NCBI GenBank assembly: GCA_963702535.1 | Contig: CAVPDG010000026.1 | Coordinates: 1 to 31,014, forward strand | Reading direction: 5' to 3' | DNA length: 31,014 nucleotides | Source of the DNA: CAVPDG01 sp963702535 | GTDB lineage: Bacteria; Chloroflexota; Anaerolineae; Anaerolineales; UBA4823 | Shown here: one piece after another, positions 20,316 through 28,541 of the stretch | Position numbering within the stretch: position 1 is the first letter of the stretch | How the letters are laid out: each line of letters starts with the position of its first letter | Notes under the pieces: generated by a model | Told to the model about the DNA's origin: nothing | Database searches by the model: none | The model's input: the letters and a program-made list of their open reading frames with translations, nothing else | Position numbers and translations under genes: made by a program

Positions 20316-20364
20316 CCGAAAATTCCAGGGGGGCCGATTTTGTGGTTCTCCCATCCATTTTCGG
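20316..20364. repeat. Short inverted repeat in the gap before the membrane protein
   Basis: CCGAAAAT at 20316-20323 and ATTTTCGG at 20357-20364 are perfect reverse complements 33 nt apart. No U-run follows. The rest of the 154-nt gap holds an imperfect CACCC/GGGTG hairpin (about 20384-20411) and the GGGAGG ribosome site of the next gene. Confidence 0.4.
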
Positions 20365-20451
20365 GTAGATACTAAAGACAAGCATCACCCTGCACCCCAA
20401 GGGTGGGATGCCAGTGATGATCCGTGATCAGTAAAGGGAGGATGAAACCCA

Positions 20452-21183
20452 ATGGCTACCCAAGCCCAGGAAAATGCCATAGAATCCCCCGCTTTGCCAT
20501 TTGCGATCTCTCTTCGCAAGCAGACATTGCTAAGCGCATTGGCTACAGCAACCTGCTTATTCGGGGGTCTCTTGCTTGGATTATCGGCTGGCATCGCCTT
20601 CAGCAATCTTCCAATGCACATGCCAGACGAAACAATGAATATGATTTCCGTAATCCTCGTGTTATGTATCCTGTTCGCCTCCGGGACAGTCTGGGGAAGT
20701 TTGATAGCTAGAATTTCCTCCTCAGTCAATTTGAGGCGCATGAGGTGGGCTGGAGCGCTGAGCTTTGCCCCGTCTATCATACTGGCAGGGTTCACCCTGG
20801 CGTCTCTTGAGAAAATCATCGTGGAACGTGGCCAGGGGCCGGATCTACCAATCCACGTGGTTTTCACAATCTTATTCGTGCCCGCCGTATTTTTCATTGC
20901 CGGTACGGGTGGACTGGCGCTAGGCATTGCACTGCGGAGCCTACGCCTGGGATTGCGGCTTGCAGCAGGCAGTAGCCTGTCAGCCGCGCTTGCCTTCCTG
21001 TGCATTGATCTACTCATGGATGCGCTCGGCTGGCGGGTGGGTGCCCCGGGTGCAGCCGAGCGGGCAACCATGTTGACGGTGATGATGGCAGGCGCCCTGG
21101 CAGCAGCCCTGATGGGTGGTGGGACATTGGGCTACCTTATGTCTAGATATTTATGGATAATAAGGGTAAACTTAGTACGATAA
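20452..21183 (+). CDS. Multi-pass integral membrane protein, 243 residues
   Basis: This is an intact gene between two cytochrome c genes, preceded by GGGAGG about 10 nt before the ATG. I see about six hydrophobic segments: roughly 28-50, 62-82, 98-116, 135-160, 170-190 and 207-232. There are no heme or metal motifs: no CXXCH and no His pairs in the helices. I do not recognise the family. Its position, 14 nt before the second cytochrome, suggests a membrane partner, but a quinone-oxidising role cannot be inferred without ligands. The stretch SLRKQTLLSALATATCLFGGLLLGL near the N-terminus is the first membrane helix, not a cleavable signal peptide. Confidence 0.7.
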   Translation: MATQAQENAIESPALPFAISLRKQTLLSALATATCLFGGLLLGLSAGIAFSNLPMHMPDETMNMISVILVLCILFASGTVWGSLIARISSSVNLRRMRWAGALSFAPSIILAGFTLASLEKIIVERGQGPDLPIHVVFTILFVPAVFFIAGTGGLALGIALRSLRLGLRLAAGSSLSAALAFLCIDLLMDALGWRVGAPGAAERATMLTVMMAGALAAALMGGGTLGYLMSRYLWIIRVNLVR

Positions 21184-21197
21184 CTAAGGGAGACATC

Positions 21198-22115
21198 ATG
21201 TTCAAGAAAATATTAAAGTGGATTGGGATATTGCTTGCCGGGCTTGTAGCGCTATTCCTTGTTGCGCTGTTTTCCCTGTATTTCATCACCATGGATAAGC
21301 TCAATAAAGTGTATGAAATCCCCCCATCAGGCATCACGGTCCCATCCGATGCAGAGAGCATTGCGCGCGGCGAACACCTGGTTACCGTGCTGGGGCAATG
21401 CACAGGCTGCCACGGGGAAGACTCTTCCGGCAAAGTGGACGACCAAGGCATTATGGTCATCAGATTGGTGACACCTAACCTGACCAGCGGTAATGGCGGT
21501 GTAGGAAGCTATTATACCGACGAAGATTGGGTGCGCGCCATCCGCCACGGGGTAAAGCCGAATGGTAAGCCTGGAATTGCCATGGTGGCCCAGCTTTATA
21601 CCTCCATCAGCGATCGAGACATCGCGGATATGATCGCTTATCTGAAGAGCGTCCCCCCAGTTGACACAGTGTACCCTCACACCAGGCTGGGACCGATGGC
21701 CTGGTTTTTTATCCATCAGATACCCGACATTATTCCTGCTCAAATTATCGATCATGATGCCCCACGGCACGAGTCAGAACCGGGTGTGACCATACAATAT
21801 GGGCAGTACTTGACCGCATATTGCCACCTTTGTCATGGCCCTGACCTAGCGGGCGGCACCGGAGGACCTGGATCTGGTGTCAACCTCACCCCGGCCGGGG
21901 AGCTGGGGAGCTGGACAGAGGATGATTTCATCCATACCTTACGCACAGGGGAAACTCCCTCCGGCAAGATCCTGGATCCAGAAATGATGCCGTGGAAGGA
22001 AGTGGGCCAGATGACCGATGATGAGCTCAAGGCAATCTGGCTTTACCTGCAATCCCTACCCGCGATAAAAACCACGCCGATCCCAACCCGGCCACCATCC
22101 TCGTCGTCAGATTAG
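21198..22115 (+). CDS. Membrane-anchored diheme cytochrome c
   Basis: This is an intact paralogue of the cytochrome at 19393. ATG 21198 has GGGAG 7 nt upstream and starts MFKKILKWIG, followed by one membrane helix (about residues 5-30); an in-frame ATG at 21153 lies inside the previous gene and is less likely. Two heme sites are present: GQCTGCHGED (about residue 74) and AYCHLCHGPDL (about residue 215), both standard CXXCH. Each is followed by a TPNLTSG- or NLTPAGELGSW-type segment and a candidate distal Met region (KPGIAMVAQ and DPEMMPWKEVG). The C-terminus is a Pro/Thr/Ser tail. It probably carries electrons at the outer membrane face with the first cytochrome. Confidence 0.9.
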   Translation: MFKKILKWIGILLAGLVALFLVALFSLYFITMDKLNKVYEIPPSGITVPSDAESIARGEHLVTVLGQCTGCHGEDSSGKVDDQGIMVIRLVTPNLTSGNGGVGSYYTDEDWVRAIRHGVKPNGKPGIAMVAQLYTSISDRDIADMIAYLKSVPPVDTVYPHTRLGPMAWFFIHQIPDIIPAQIIDHDAPRHESEPGVTIQYGQYLTAYCHLCHGPDLAGGTGGPGSGVNLTPAGELGSWTEDDFIHTLRTGETPSGKILDPEMMPWKEVGQMTDDELKAIWLYLQSLPAIKTTPIPTRPPSSSSD

Positions 22116-22123
22116 GAATTCAG

Positions 22124-23472
22124 ATGGATAATGACCCGTCTATTACCACCGGACCGGGACCCAGCGCTCAAGACAAGACTGCTCGCATTGGCATCATACG
22201 GCTCGCCCGAGCAGCCTGGGTGATCTTGACCCTGCTCGTCCTGGCGCTTTTTCTGCTCGGAAGTCCAGGGCGTTTCAACCAGCTTGCCGGTCAGGTTGAC
22301 TATCGCTCGTTATTTGCCCTAAATTTATCGGCAGGTGTCTATGCCGGATATCTGCTCGGGCTAAGCTATGTATTGGTTTTCACCCACACGATCCTGGCTC
22401 TCTTGATCTATGTACGCCGCCCGGATGAATGGATTGCATTGTTTGTCGCCATCACGTTGGTGGCGAACAGCGCTTTGATCCCCTTAAATCTCATGCCGGT
22501 CCTCAGCTCCTGAATGCGAGCCTCTGGATCTACTGGTAAAACTGATCACTTTGATTGGGCTATCCACAAGCGTACTCTTACTGTATCTATTCCCGGATGG
22601 AAAATTTGCGCCAAGCTGGGCGCGCTGGCTGGCGATACTCTGGTTCTTACTGATGCTCCCGACGCTATTCGTGCCTGCGGCGAACATCAGCCTGGCTTCC
22701 TGGCCACGCTGGATCCAGGTACCGGTCCTACTCTTCTTTGCCGGGAGTGGAGTCTATGCGCAACTGTACCGCTACGAGAATATCTCCAGCCCAACTCAGA
22801 GACAGCAGGCAAAATGGGCGCTAATTGGCCTGTCAGCCGCAGTATTTGGTCCCCTGGTATTTTTCTGGGTGGCCGGCGCCTCACCTGCCGCATCTGGAAT
22901 TAACGTCTCCAACGTCTACTACCAGAGAATAGGAGCATCTTTCTTCTCTTACTCACTGCTGTTACAAATGGCAGGCCTGACGCTGATAACAGCCTACCTT
23001 CTACTTTTCCCGATCTCCTTTGCGATCGCCATCCTGCGGTATCGCTTATGGGATATCGACATCCTGATCCGGCGCACGCTGGTTTACTCCCTGCTCACTG
23101 TATTCCTGGCGATGATCTACATTGGGATCGTGTTATTGCTCCAGTATATATTCACCTCCCTCACCGGGGAGAAGTCAGACTGAGACGGTCACGATCCTGT
23201 CCACACTGGCTATCGCCGCCATATTCAGTCCCCTTCGCCACCGTGTACAAAATGGCATCGACCGCCGGTTTTACCGCCAGAAATATGATATGGAAAAGAC
23301 CCTGGCAGCATTCACAGGCTCCCTACGGGATGAGGTCGAACTGGACACCTTCAATGAGCGCCTGTTAGCCGTAGTTGAGAATACCATGCAACCAGAGTAC
23401 ATCTTGTTCTGGCTGAGACCAACCGGAACCCCGAATGCCTTGGAAATATTTTTACCAAAAGATGATGATTAG
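22124..23472 (+). CDS. Multi-pass membrane sensor protein (two frameshifts)
   Basis: The product is about 449 residues long once two breaks are joined. Frame 2 (22124-22510) has one helix at about 28-47 and more helices around 70-120. Frame 3 (about 22515-23180) has four to five further helices and ends its membrane part with LRYRLWDIDILIRRTLVYSLLTVFLA. Frame 1 (about 23175-23472) continues with TILSTLAIAAIFSPLRHRVQNGIDRRFYRQKYDMEKTLAAF and a short cytoplasmic start of a signalling domain. Such N-termini are normally joined to GAF, histidine kinase or PP2C domains. Here the chain stops at EIFLPKDDD, and the GAF/PP2C protein begins 115 nt later. It may be the sensor half of a split receptor, or the stop at 23472 may itself be an error. 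Confidence 0.75.
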
Positions 23473-23514
23473 AGCGCCGTTTCAATATTGCAAACTACAC
23501 GCGAAGATCATTAT

Positions 23515-23559
23515 CGTAACACCTTCCGTAACAATTCTGAGACATGCTTTGTGTATGAT
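23515..23559 (+). promoter_or_regulatory. Candidate SARP-binding repeats and -10 box, site 2
   Basis: CGTAAC at 23515-23520 and 23527-23532 (12-bp period) is followed 21 nt later by TATGAT (23554-23559), about 28 nt before the phosphatase ATG. The repeat spacing and the repeat-to-box distance are identical to site 1 (19297-19341), and the flanks agree as ATCGTAAC-N-CC-NN-CCGTAAC-N-AT. Confidence 0.55.
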
Positions 23560-23587
23560 ATAGACGTAAAACAGAGCGAAGGCAGCA

Positions 23588-25270
23588 ATGATTACCCGAT
23601 TTAAAAAATTCTGGGCAACGGGCGACAACACGAAATCAAGCGAACCTAAGACACACCAGGCACAGGCGTTAGAGAAGCGTGGGCGGAGCAAGACCGTGGA
23701 GATCGACCTGAAGCCAGGGGACCCCCTCTACAAGCTCTTCCTGGAAGCCTCCGGTGTTGTTGAAATTGACCGGGTTAACCTGGATTCTCCAGCGCTACTT
23801 ACGCTAAAGGAGGCTGGGGTGAAAATCTCAGTCCCCCTGGTCAACCAGGGGGAGCTGATCGGCGTGCTCAACCTGGGCAACCGCCTGAGTGAGCAGGATT
23901 ATTCTACTGAGGATCGCCGCCTGCTCTACACCCTGGCAACCCAGGCTGCGCCGGCCCTGCGCGTGGCACAGCTCGCTCGCCAGCAACAAATCGAGGCTCG
24001 CCAGCGTGAGCGCCTGGAGCAGGAGATGCGCGTGGCGCGCATCATCCAAGAAACATTACTGCCCAAGCAGCTGCCCAGGCTGGATGGCTGGCAGGTAGCT
24101 GCCCACTGGCAACCGGCGCGGGCGGTTGGCGGCGATTTTTACGATTTCTTTTACTTTCCCGACGGCAAGCTAGGTCTGTCAGCCGGTGATGTAACCGATA
24201 AGGGCGTCCCTGCCGCGCTGGTCATGGCGACCACGCGTAGCGTGCTGCGCGCAGCATCGGAAAGATTCTCGTCACCCGGAAAGATCCTGGCGCAGGCCAA
24301 CGAGATGCTTTACTCAGATATCCCGACGAACATGTTTGTCACCTGCCTGTACCTTATCCTGGACCCGGCCAGCGGCATCCTGACAATCGCCAACGCCGGT
24401 CATAATATGCCGTTGCTGCATACCTGTGATGAAGTCATCGATCTGCCCGCAGCCGGTATGCCGCTGGGGTTAATGCCCGGTATGCCGTATGATGAGGTTG
24501 AAGCTGCGTTGAGCCCAGGGGATAGTTTGCTGATCTACAGTGATGGACTGGTCGAGGCGCACAATGCGCAGCGTGAAATGTTTGGCTTTCCCCACCTGCG
24601 CGAGCAAGTGGGGAAACTACCATACGCCAGCCAGGAAGCACACGGGCGGGCAGTGATCACAACCCTGCTCAAAGAGCTGGCTGAATTTACCGGGCCTGAC
24701 TGGGAGCAAGAAGACGACCTTACCTTCGTCACCATCGACCGCGATCCAACTGTAAACGCAGCTGCGATAACAAAGCCTGATCCAACAAGCGAGGCTAACC
24801 CAAACACGGGGGGACCGAATGACATGATTATGAACTCTTGGCAACTCCTAGCCGAGTTCAGCCTGCCCAGCGAGCCCGGCAACGAGATCCAAGCCATGCA
24901 GATGGTGGTGGATGCCGTGCAAGGGCTCAACCTTCCCGGCGCGATTTTAGAACGCCTGAAGACGGCAGTGGCAGAGACCACAATGAACGCCATCGAGCAC
25001 GGTAACAAATACCGGGAGGACCTGCCGGTGGATATTGTGGTGAGAGCAACACAAACGGCATTATCGATCCGTATCACCGATCGGGGCGGGGGGAGAGTGA
25101 TTCCCGAAGCGCAAACACCCAACCTGGAAGCCAAGCTGGCGGGTTTACAATCGCCACGCGGGTGGGGGTTATTCCTGATCAAAAACATGGTGGATGAGAT
25201 GAACATCACAACGGACGAAGTCCACCATACGGTCGAACTGATCTTTCTGCTAGCAGGAGATGCGACATGA
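23588..25270 (+). CDS. Fused PP2C-type phosphatase and anti-sigma-factor kinase (RsbU/RsbW-like) with partial GAF domain
   Basis: This intact protein of 560 residues combines both opposing enzymes of a partner-switching system. Residues about 50-135 look like the C-terminal half of a GAF domain (VKISVPLVNQGELIGVLNLGN). A coiled-coil linker of about 25 residues follows. The SpoIIE/RsbU PP2C domain (about 165-395) has GGDFYDFF, SAGDVTDKGVPAALVMA, NAGHNMPLL, LLIYSDGLVEAHN and EDDLTFVTI, with the metal-binding Asp residues. The C-terminal GHKL/HATPase domain (about 425-560) has N-box AETTMNAIEHGNKY, G1 ITDRGGGRV and G2 GWGLFLIKNMVDEM. The phosphatase would reactivate STAS proteins and the kinase would inactivate them. 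The stop overlaps the first STAS gene as ATGA. The cognate sigma factor is not in the window. Confidence 0.92.
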   Translation: MITRFKKFWATGDNTKSSEPKTHQAQALEKRGRSKTVEIDLKPGDPLYKLFLEASGVVEIDRVNLDSPALLTLKEAGVKISVPLVNQGELIGVLNLGNRLSEQDYSTEDRRLLYTLATQAAPALRVAQLARQQQIEARQRERLEQEMRVARIIQETLLPKQLPRLDGWQVAAHWQPARAVGGDFYDFFYFPDGKLGLSAGDVTDKGVPAALVMATTRSVLRAASERFSSPGKILAQANEMLYSDIPTNMFVTCLYLILDPASGILTIANAGHNMPLLHTCDEVIDLPAAGMPLGLMPGMPYDEVEAALSPGDSLLIYSDGLVEAHNAQREMFGFPHLREQVGKLPYASQEAHGRAVITTLLKELAEFTGPDWEQEDDLTFVTIDRDPTVNAAAITKPDPTSEANPNTGGPNDMIMNSWQLLAEFSLPSEPGNEIQAMQMVVDAVQGLNLPGAILERLKTAVAETTMNAIEHGNKYREDLPVDIVVRATQTALSIRITDRGGGRVIPEAQTPNLEAKLAGLQSPRGWGLFLIKNMVDEMNITTDEVHHTVELIFLLAGDAT

Positions 25271-25626
25271 TCCAGACCTTTGCCAGCCAGCTACGCCGCC
25301 AGGGCGACCTGACAATTCTAGACCTATCCGGCGAGATCAACGGATTAGCCGATCAGGAACTCAACGCTATTTATGACCAGGCGGAAGCCAGCGGGGCGGG
25401 CACGATTGCCCTCAATTTCAATAAGGTGGATTACATCAACAGCACCGGGATCGCTCTCCTGGTGGGCCTGCTGGCGCGGGCGATGAAAACAAAAAGAATA
25501 ATGATCGCCTATGGCTTGACCGATCATTATCTCGAGATCTTCCAGATCACCCGCCTGGCGGATTTCATCAAAATATACCCGGATGAGGCCAGCTTATTGG
25601 CAGAGATGAGCACCGGAGGTGTTTAG
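25267..25626 (+). CDS. STAS-domain anti-anti-sigma factor (RsbV/SpoIIAA-like), first copy
   Basis: This single-domain STAS protein of 119 residues is translationally coupled to the phosphatase/kinase gene by a 4-nt overlap. The STAS fold is visible as LTILDLSGEINGLADQELNAIYDQ, then NFNKVDYINSTGIALLVGLLARA, where the Ser of NSTG is the usual phosphorylation site. The N-terminal LRRQGDLTILDL strand and C-terminal LEIFQITRLADFIKIYPDEASLL are ordinary. Unphosphorylated, it should bind the anti-sigma kinase and release its partner. Confidence 0.92.
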   Translation: MIQTFASQLRRQGDLTILDLSGEINGLADQELNAIYDQAEASGAGTIALNFNKVDYINSTGIALLVGLLARAMKTKRIMIAYGLTDHYLEIFQITRLADFIKIYPDEASLLAEMSTGGV

Positions 25627-25712
25627 CACGTAAGCCAAAGAAGCCATGTGTGGGCAGAAAAAGGGGCAGCCCAACGCACAGGAACAATTCAATCAACTAA
25701 GGAGAAAGGGAT

Positions 25713-26063
25713 ATGTCAAAAGTGAACGTGACGATGAGCGTCAGAAAGGCCAGCGCAAGCACCTCTATCATAGATATCCAAGGCGAGATCAACGCATTTG
25801 CCGAGAACGTCCTGATGGATGCCTACACACAGGCGAGCAGCGCAGGTGCGCAAAACATCTTGTTGAACTTTAGCGGGCTGGAGTATATGAACAGCTCGGG
25901 GATCGGGCTACTGGTGACGCTGCTCATCCGCGCCAAGCGCCAGAACCAGCGACTGGTGGCCTGCGGGTTGAGCGAGCACTACCAGCAAATCTTCCTGCTC
26001 ACCCGGCTGAACGAGGCGATCACAATTTTTTCAAGCGAAGCCGATGCCCTGGCAGCGCTCTAG
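25713..26063 (+). CDS. STAS-domain anti-anti-sigma factor, second copy
   Basis: This is a second STAS protein of 116 residues, 86 nt after the first, with AAGGAG about 10 nt before the ATG. The signature is NFSGLEYMNSSGIGLLVTLLIRAKRQ, again with a Ser (NSSG) at the phospho-acceptor position, and the C-terminus reads QIFLLTRLNEAITIFSSEADAL. It is a close paralogue of the preceding gene. Two antagonists beside one kinase suggest that two signals feed one switch, or that one STAS protein serves a kinase elsewhere. Confidence 0.92.
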   Translation: MSKVNVTMSVRKASASTSIIDIQGEINAFAENVLMDAYTQASSAGAQNILLNFSGLEYMNSSGIGLLVTLLIRAKRQNQRLVACGLSEHYQQIFLLTRLNEAITIFSSEADALAAL

Positions 26064-26136
26064 TCCAAATGACGCGGCTTGATTTATGAAGCCTTGAGGG
26101 ATAGCCATCCGAATAGGTAGCAAAGGAGAGGCAGCT

Positions 26137-26899
26137 ATGGCGGAATTTAATCAGGAAACCCCAACAACCAGCCATCCCGAGAACGCGTGGGCACCGCCAA
26201 CGCCACACATGAAGAGTCGCGGATGCACCGGGCGGGGCAATAAATTTGAATGTCGAAGGTCGCCAGCCTGTTTCACCACTACAAGGCTTCGGGCAGATGT
26301 GGCAGAAGACCTTCAAGGTCCGGCTGAGTGGCATTGGCCTGACGCCAATCCAGGTGATGGAGGCATGGAAGGCGAACTTTTCCAAATTCCAGCCGCCGGA
26401 AAATCGTTTCTATCCAACCATGACTGGCATCCAACCGGGGAGTGTGCTGCTGATCCAAGCCAAGGTACCTCCATTTCCGGGAATGCCAAGCATGCTGCCC
26501 GTGGCAACAGGGGTGATGGTGCTGTATGCCGACGAGGAATCATTTACCGTTATGTGCCCCGAAGGACACCCGCTGGCTGGCTGGAACACGTTCAGCGCCT
26601 ATGAAGAAGATGGCACGGTGGTGGTGCAGGTTCTAGAGCAGAGCCGCGCTAACGACCCGTTGTATGAATTCATGTTCCGCTACATGGGCGCATCCGGCCA
26701 ACAAGACAATATATGGATCCACGTGCTCACCGCGCTGGCTGAGCACCTGGGGGTAAAGGGACAGGTGATGGTTACCCGCACCCTGATCGACCCCAGCGTG
26801 CAGTGGTCGGAGGCGAAAAACATCTGGAAAAACGCCGCCATCCGCACTGTCTTTTACGTTGCGGCAACGCCGATACGATGGCTGAACGACTTGCGCTGA
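26137..26899 (+). CDS. Conserved hypothetical protein, DUF1990-like (N-terminal frameshifts)
   Basis: ATG 26137 has GGAGAGG 6 nt upstream and starts MAEFNQETPTT. After about 15 codons the frame breaks: THEESRMHRAG is read in frame 3 (about 26200-26240) and NVEGRQPVSPLQGFGQMWQKTF in frame 2 from about 26246 to the stop. The body of about 215 residues has IQVMEAWKANFSKFQPPENRFYPTMTGI, TGVMVLYADEESFTVMCPEGHPLAGWNTFSAYEEDG and VLEQSRANDPLYE. The glycine-His-Pro turn before a 'W-TFSAYEEDG' strand resembles the DUF1990 family, but I am not certain of the assignment. It precedes an FAD oxidoreductase by 78 nt and could share its transcript. No function can be stated. Confidence 0.65.
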
Positions 26900-26931
26900 T
26901 GTTAAAGTGAGGATTTGATCCCTGGAAAAGG

Positions 26932-26963
26932 TCCCCTCAGGCTCAAATACCTGCCTGAGGGGA
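26932..26963 (+). promoter_or_regulatory. Leader hairpin upstream of the FAD oxidoreductase
   Basis: TCCCCTCAGGC (26932-26942) and GCCTGAGGGGA (26953-26963) form a perfect 11-bp stem with a 10-nt loop, ending 14 nt before the ATG at 26978. The only purine-rich ribosome-site-like sequence, GAGGGG, lies inside the 3' arm, so the hairpin could hide it. A U-run follows only on the opposite strand. Confidence 0.5.
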
Positions 26964-26977
26964 AAACACAAGCTACT

Positions 26978-28410
26978 ATGTCTAAAACCGGCGCATACGA
27001 ATACGATGCGGTCGTCGTGGGAGCGGGACCGAACGGTTTAGCCGCGGCGATTACGCTCGCCCAGGCTGGATGCAAAACGCTACTGATCGAGGCAAAAGAG
27101 ACCATCGGGGGCGGCATGCGCACCGCCGAGCTGACTCTGCCGGGATTCCGGCACGATATCTGCTCCGCCATCCACCCTTTGGGCGTAGCTTCTCCCTTCC
27201 TGAGGGTCCTGCCACTGGCAGATTACGGGCTGGAGTGGATCCAGCCACCGCTCTCCTTCGGGCACCCACTTGAGGATGGGGCGGCAGTCTGGTTGCATCC
27301 GTCGATCGCAGAAACAGCCGCTCAACTCGGCGAGGACGGGCGTGCGTATACGCGCTTCATGCAACCGCTAGTTGATGAATGGGGGAAAATCGAAAAGGCG
27401 GTGCTGGGGCCACTGCCCATCTCGCCCCACCTGCTGGCGCTGTCACGCTTCGGACTGGCGGCGCTCCAGCCGGCGACATTCCTGGCAAAAAGCTTGTTCA
27501 AGGGCGAGCGGGGCAGGGCGCTGTTTGCCGGGTTGGCGGGGCATGCCATCCAGCCGCTGGACCAGCTGCTGACCTCCGCCTTTGCCGTCGTGGAAGGCAT
27601 CCTGGGGCACAGCGCCGGCTGGCCCCTGGCACACGGAGGGTCGCAAGCCATCGCCGATGCGCTGGCAGGCTATTTCCAATCGCTCGGGGGGGAGATCGCC
27701 ACCGGAAGGGCGGTGCAGAGCCTGCGGGAACTTCCTGCGAGCCGCCTGACGCTGCTCGATATCACTCCCCGGCAGTTGCTGGCGATGGCGGGCGATGCGC
27801 TCCCGCCGCGCTACCGGCGACAGATGGAGGGCTATCGCTACGGACCGGGTGTATTCAAGATCGATTACGCCCTGAATGAGCCCATCCCGTGGAAAGCCGG
27901 CGAGCTGGTGAACACCGCTACCGTACACGTAGGGGGCAGCCTGGAGGAGATCGCCGCAGCGGAGAAAGCAGTGTGGCGCGGCGAGCACCCGCAAAAGCCG
28001 TTCGTCCTGCTGGCGCAGCAGAGCCTCTTCGACCCCAGCCGGGCGCCGCAGGGCAAGCACACCGCCTGGGCGTACTGCCACGTGCCCAACGGCTCAACGC
28101 AAGATATGACCGGGGCGATTGAGGGGCAGATCGAGCGCTTTGCGCCGGGTTTCGGCGATTGCATACTGGAGCGCAGCACGCGCCTCTGCGCTGACATGCA
28201 GGCTTATAACCCGAATTACATCGGCGGGGATATCAACGGTGGGGTGCAAGACTGGCGGCAGACCTGGACGCGCCCGGTGCTCAGCCTGACGCCGTACGCC
28301 ACGCCGATCCCAGGGGTTTACCTTTCTCATCCTCCACACCGCCAGGCGGGGGCGTGCACGGCATGTGCGGCTACCACGCGGCAAAGGCGGCATTGAAAAT
28401 GCTAACTTAG
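26978..28410 (+). CDS. FAD-dependent oxidoreductase, phytoene-desaturase-like (C-terminal frameshift)
   Basis: This is a flavoprotein of about 477 residues in the CrtI/phytoene dehydrogenase-like group. The N-terminal Rossmann motif is DAVVVGAGPNGLAAAITLAQAG, followed by EAKETIGGGMRTAELTLPGF, which binds the FAD. The middle has AGHAIQPLDQLLTSAF and WPLAHGGSQAIADALAGYFQSLGGEI, typical of the family. The last part needs a frame change at about 28325: the shifted frame reads LCSSSTPPGGGVHGMCGYHAAKAAL, the conserved C-terminal FAD-binding segment, and ends at TAG 28408-28410. The frame without the shift ends at 28396 and loses the motif. Related proteins act on carotenoids or are of unknown substrate; no carotenoid genes are nearby. 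Confidence 0.9.
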
Positions 28411-28430
28411 GAATAAGGGGGGGATTAAAG

Positions 28431-28469
28431 GTCAAACGCCTGGGTGAGGGGGGCACCCAGACGTTTGAC
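28431..28469 (+). terminator. Hairpin after the FAD oxidoreductase, terminator-like
   Basis: GTCAAACG-c-CTGGGTG (28431-28446) pairs with CACCCAG-a-CGTTTGAC (28454-28469), a 16-bp stem with a single mismatch and a 7-nt G-rich loop, 20 nt after the stop. No U-run follows, so termination is plausible but not certain. Confidence 0.55.
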
Positions 28470-28495
28470 AGTGTATATAATACAATAAACGATAG

Positions 28496-28535
28496 AAAAA
28501 AGCAAGAGCGCCTAACAAATTCGTTAGGCGCTCTT
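28496..28535 (-). terminator. Intrinsic terminator of the tRNA-Arg gene
   Basis: AAGAGCGCCTAAC (28504-28516) pairs perfectly with GTTAGGCGCTCTT (28523-28535) around a 6-nt loop. On the minus strand the stem is followed by GC and six T (28501-28496). It starts 7 nt after the mature 3' end of the tRNA. Confidence 0.92.
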
Positions 28536-28541
28536 AGCGAG

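Noticed and set aside
28466..28485. TTGACA followed by TATAAT
   Set aside because: The two boxes are only about 6 nt apart and the TTGACA is part of the hairpin arm after the oxidoreductase, so it is not a promoter.
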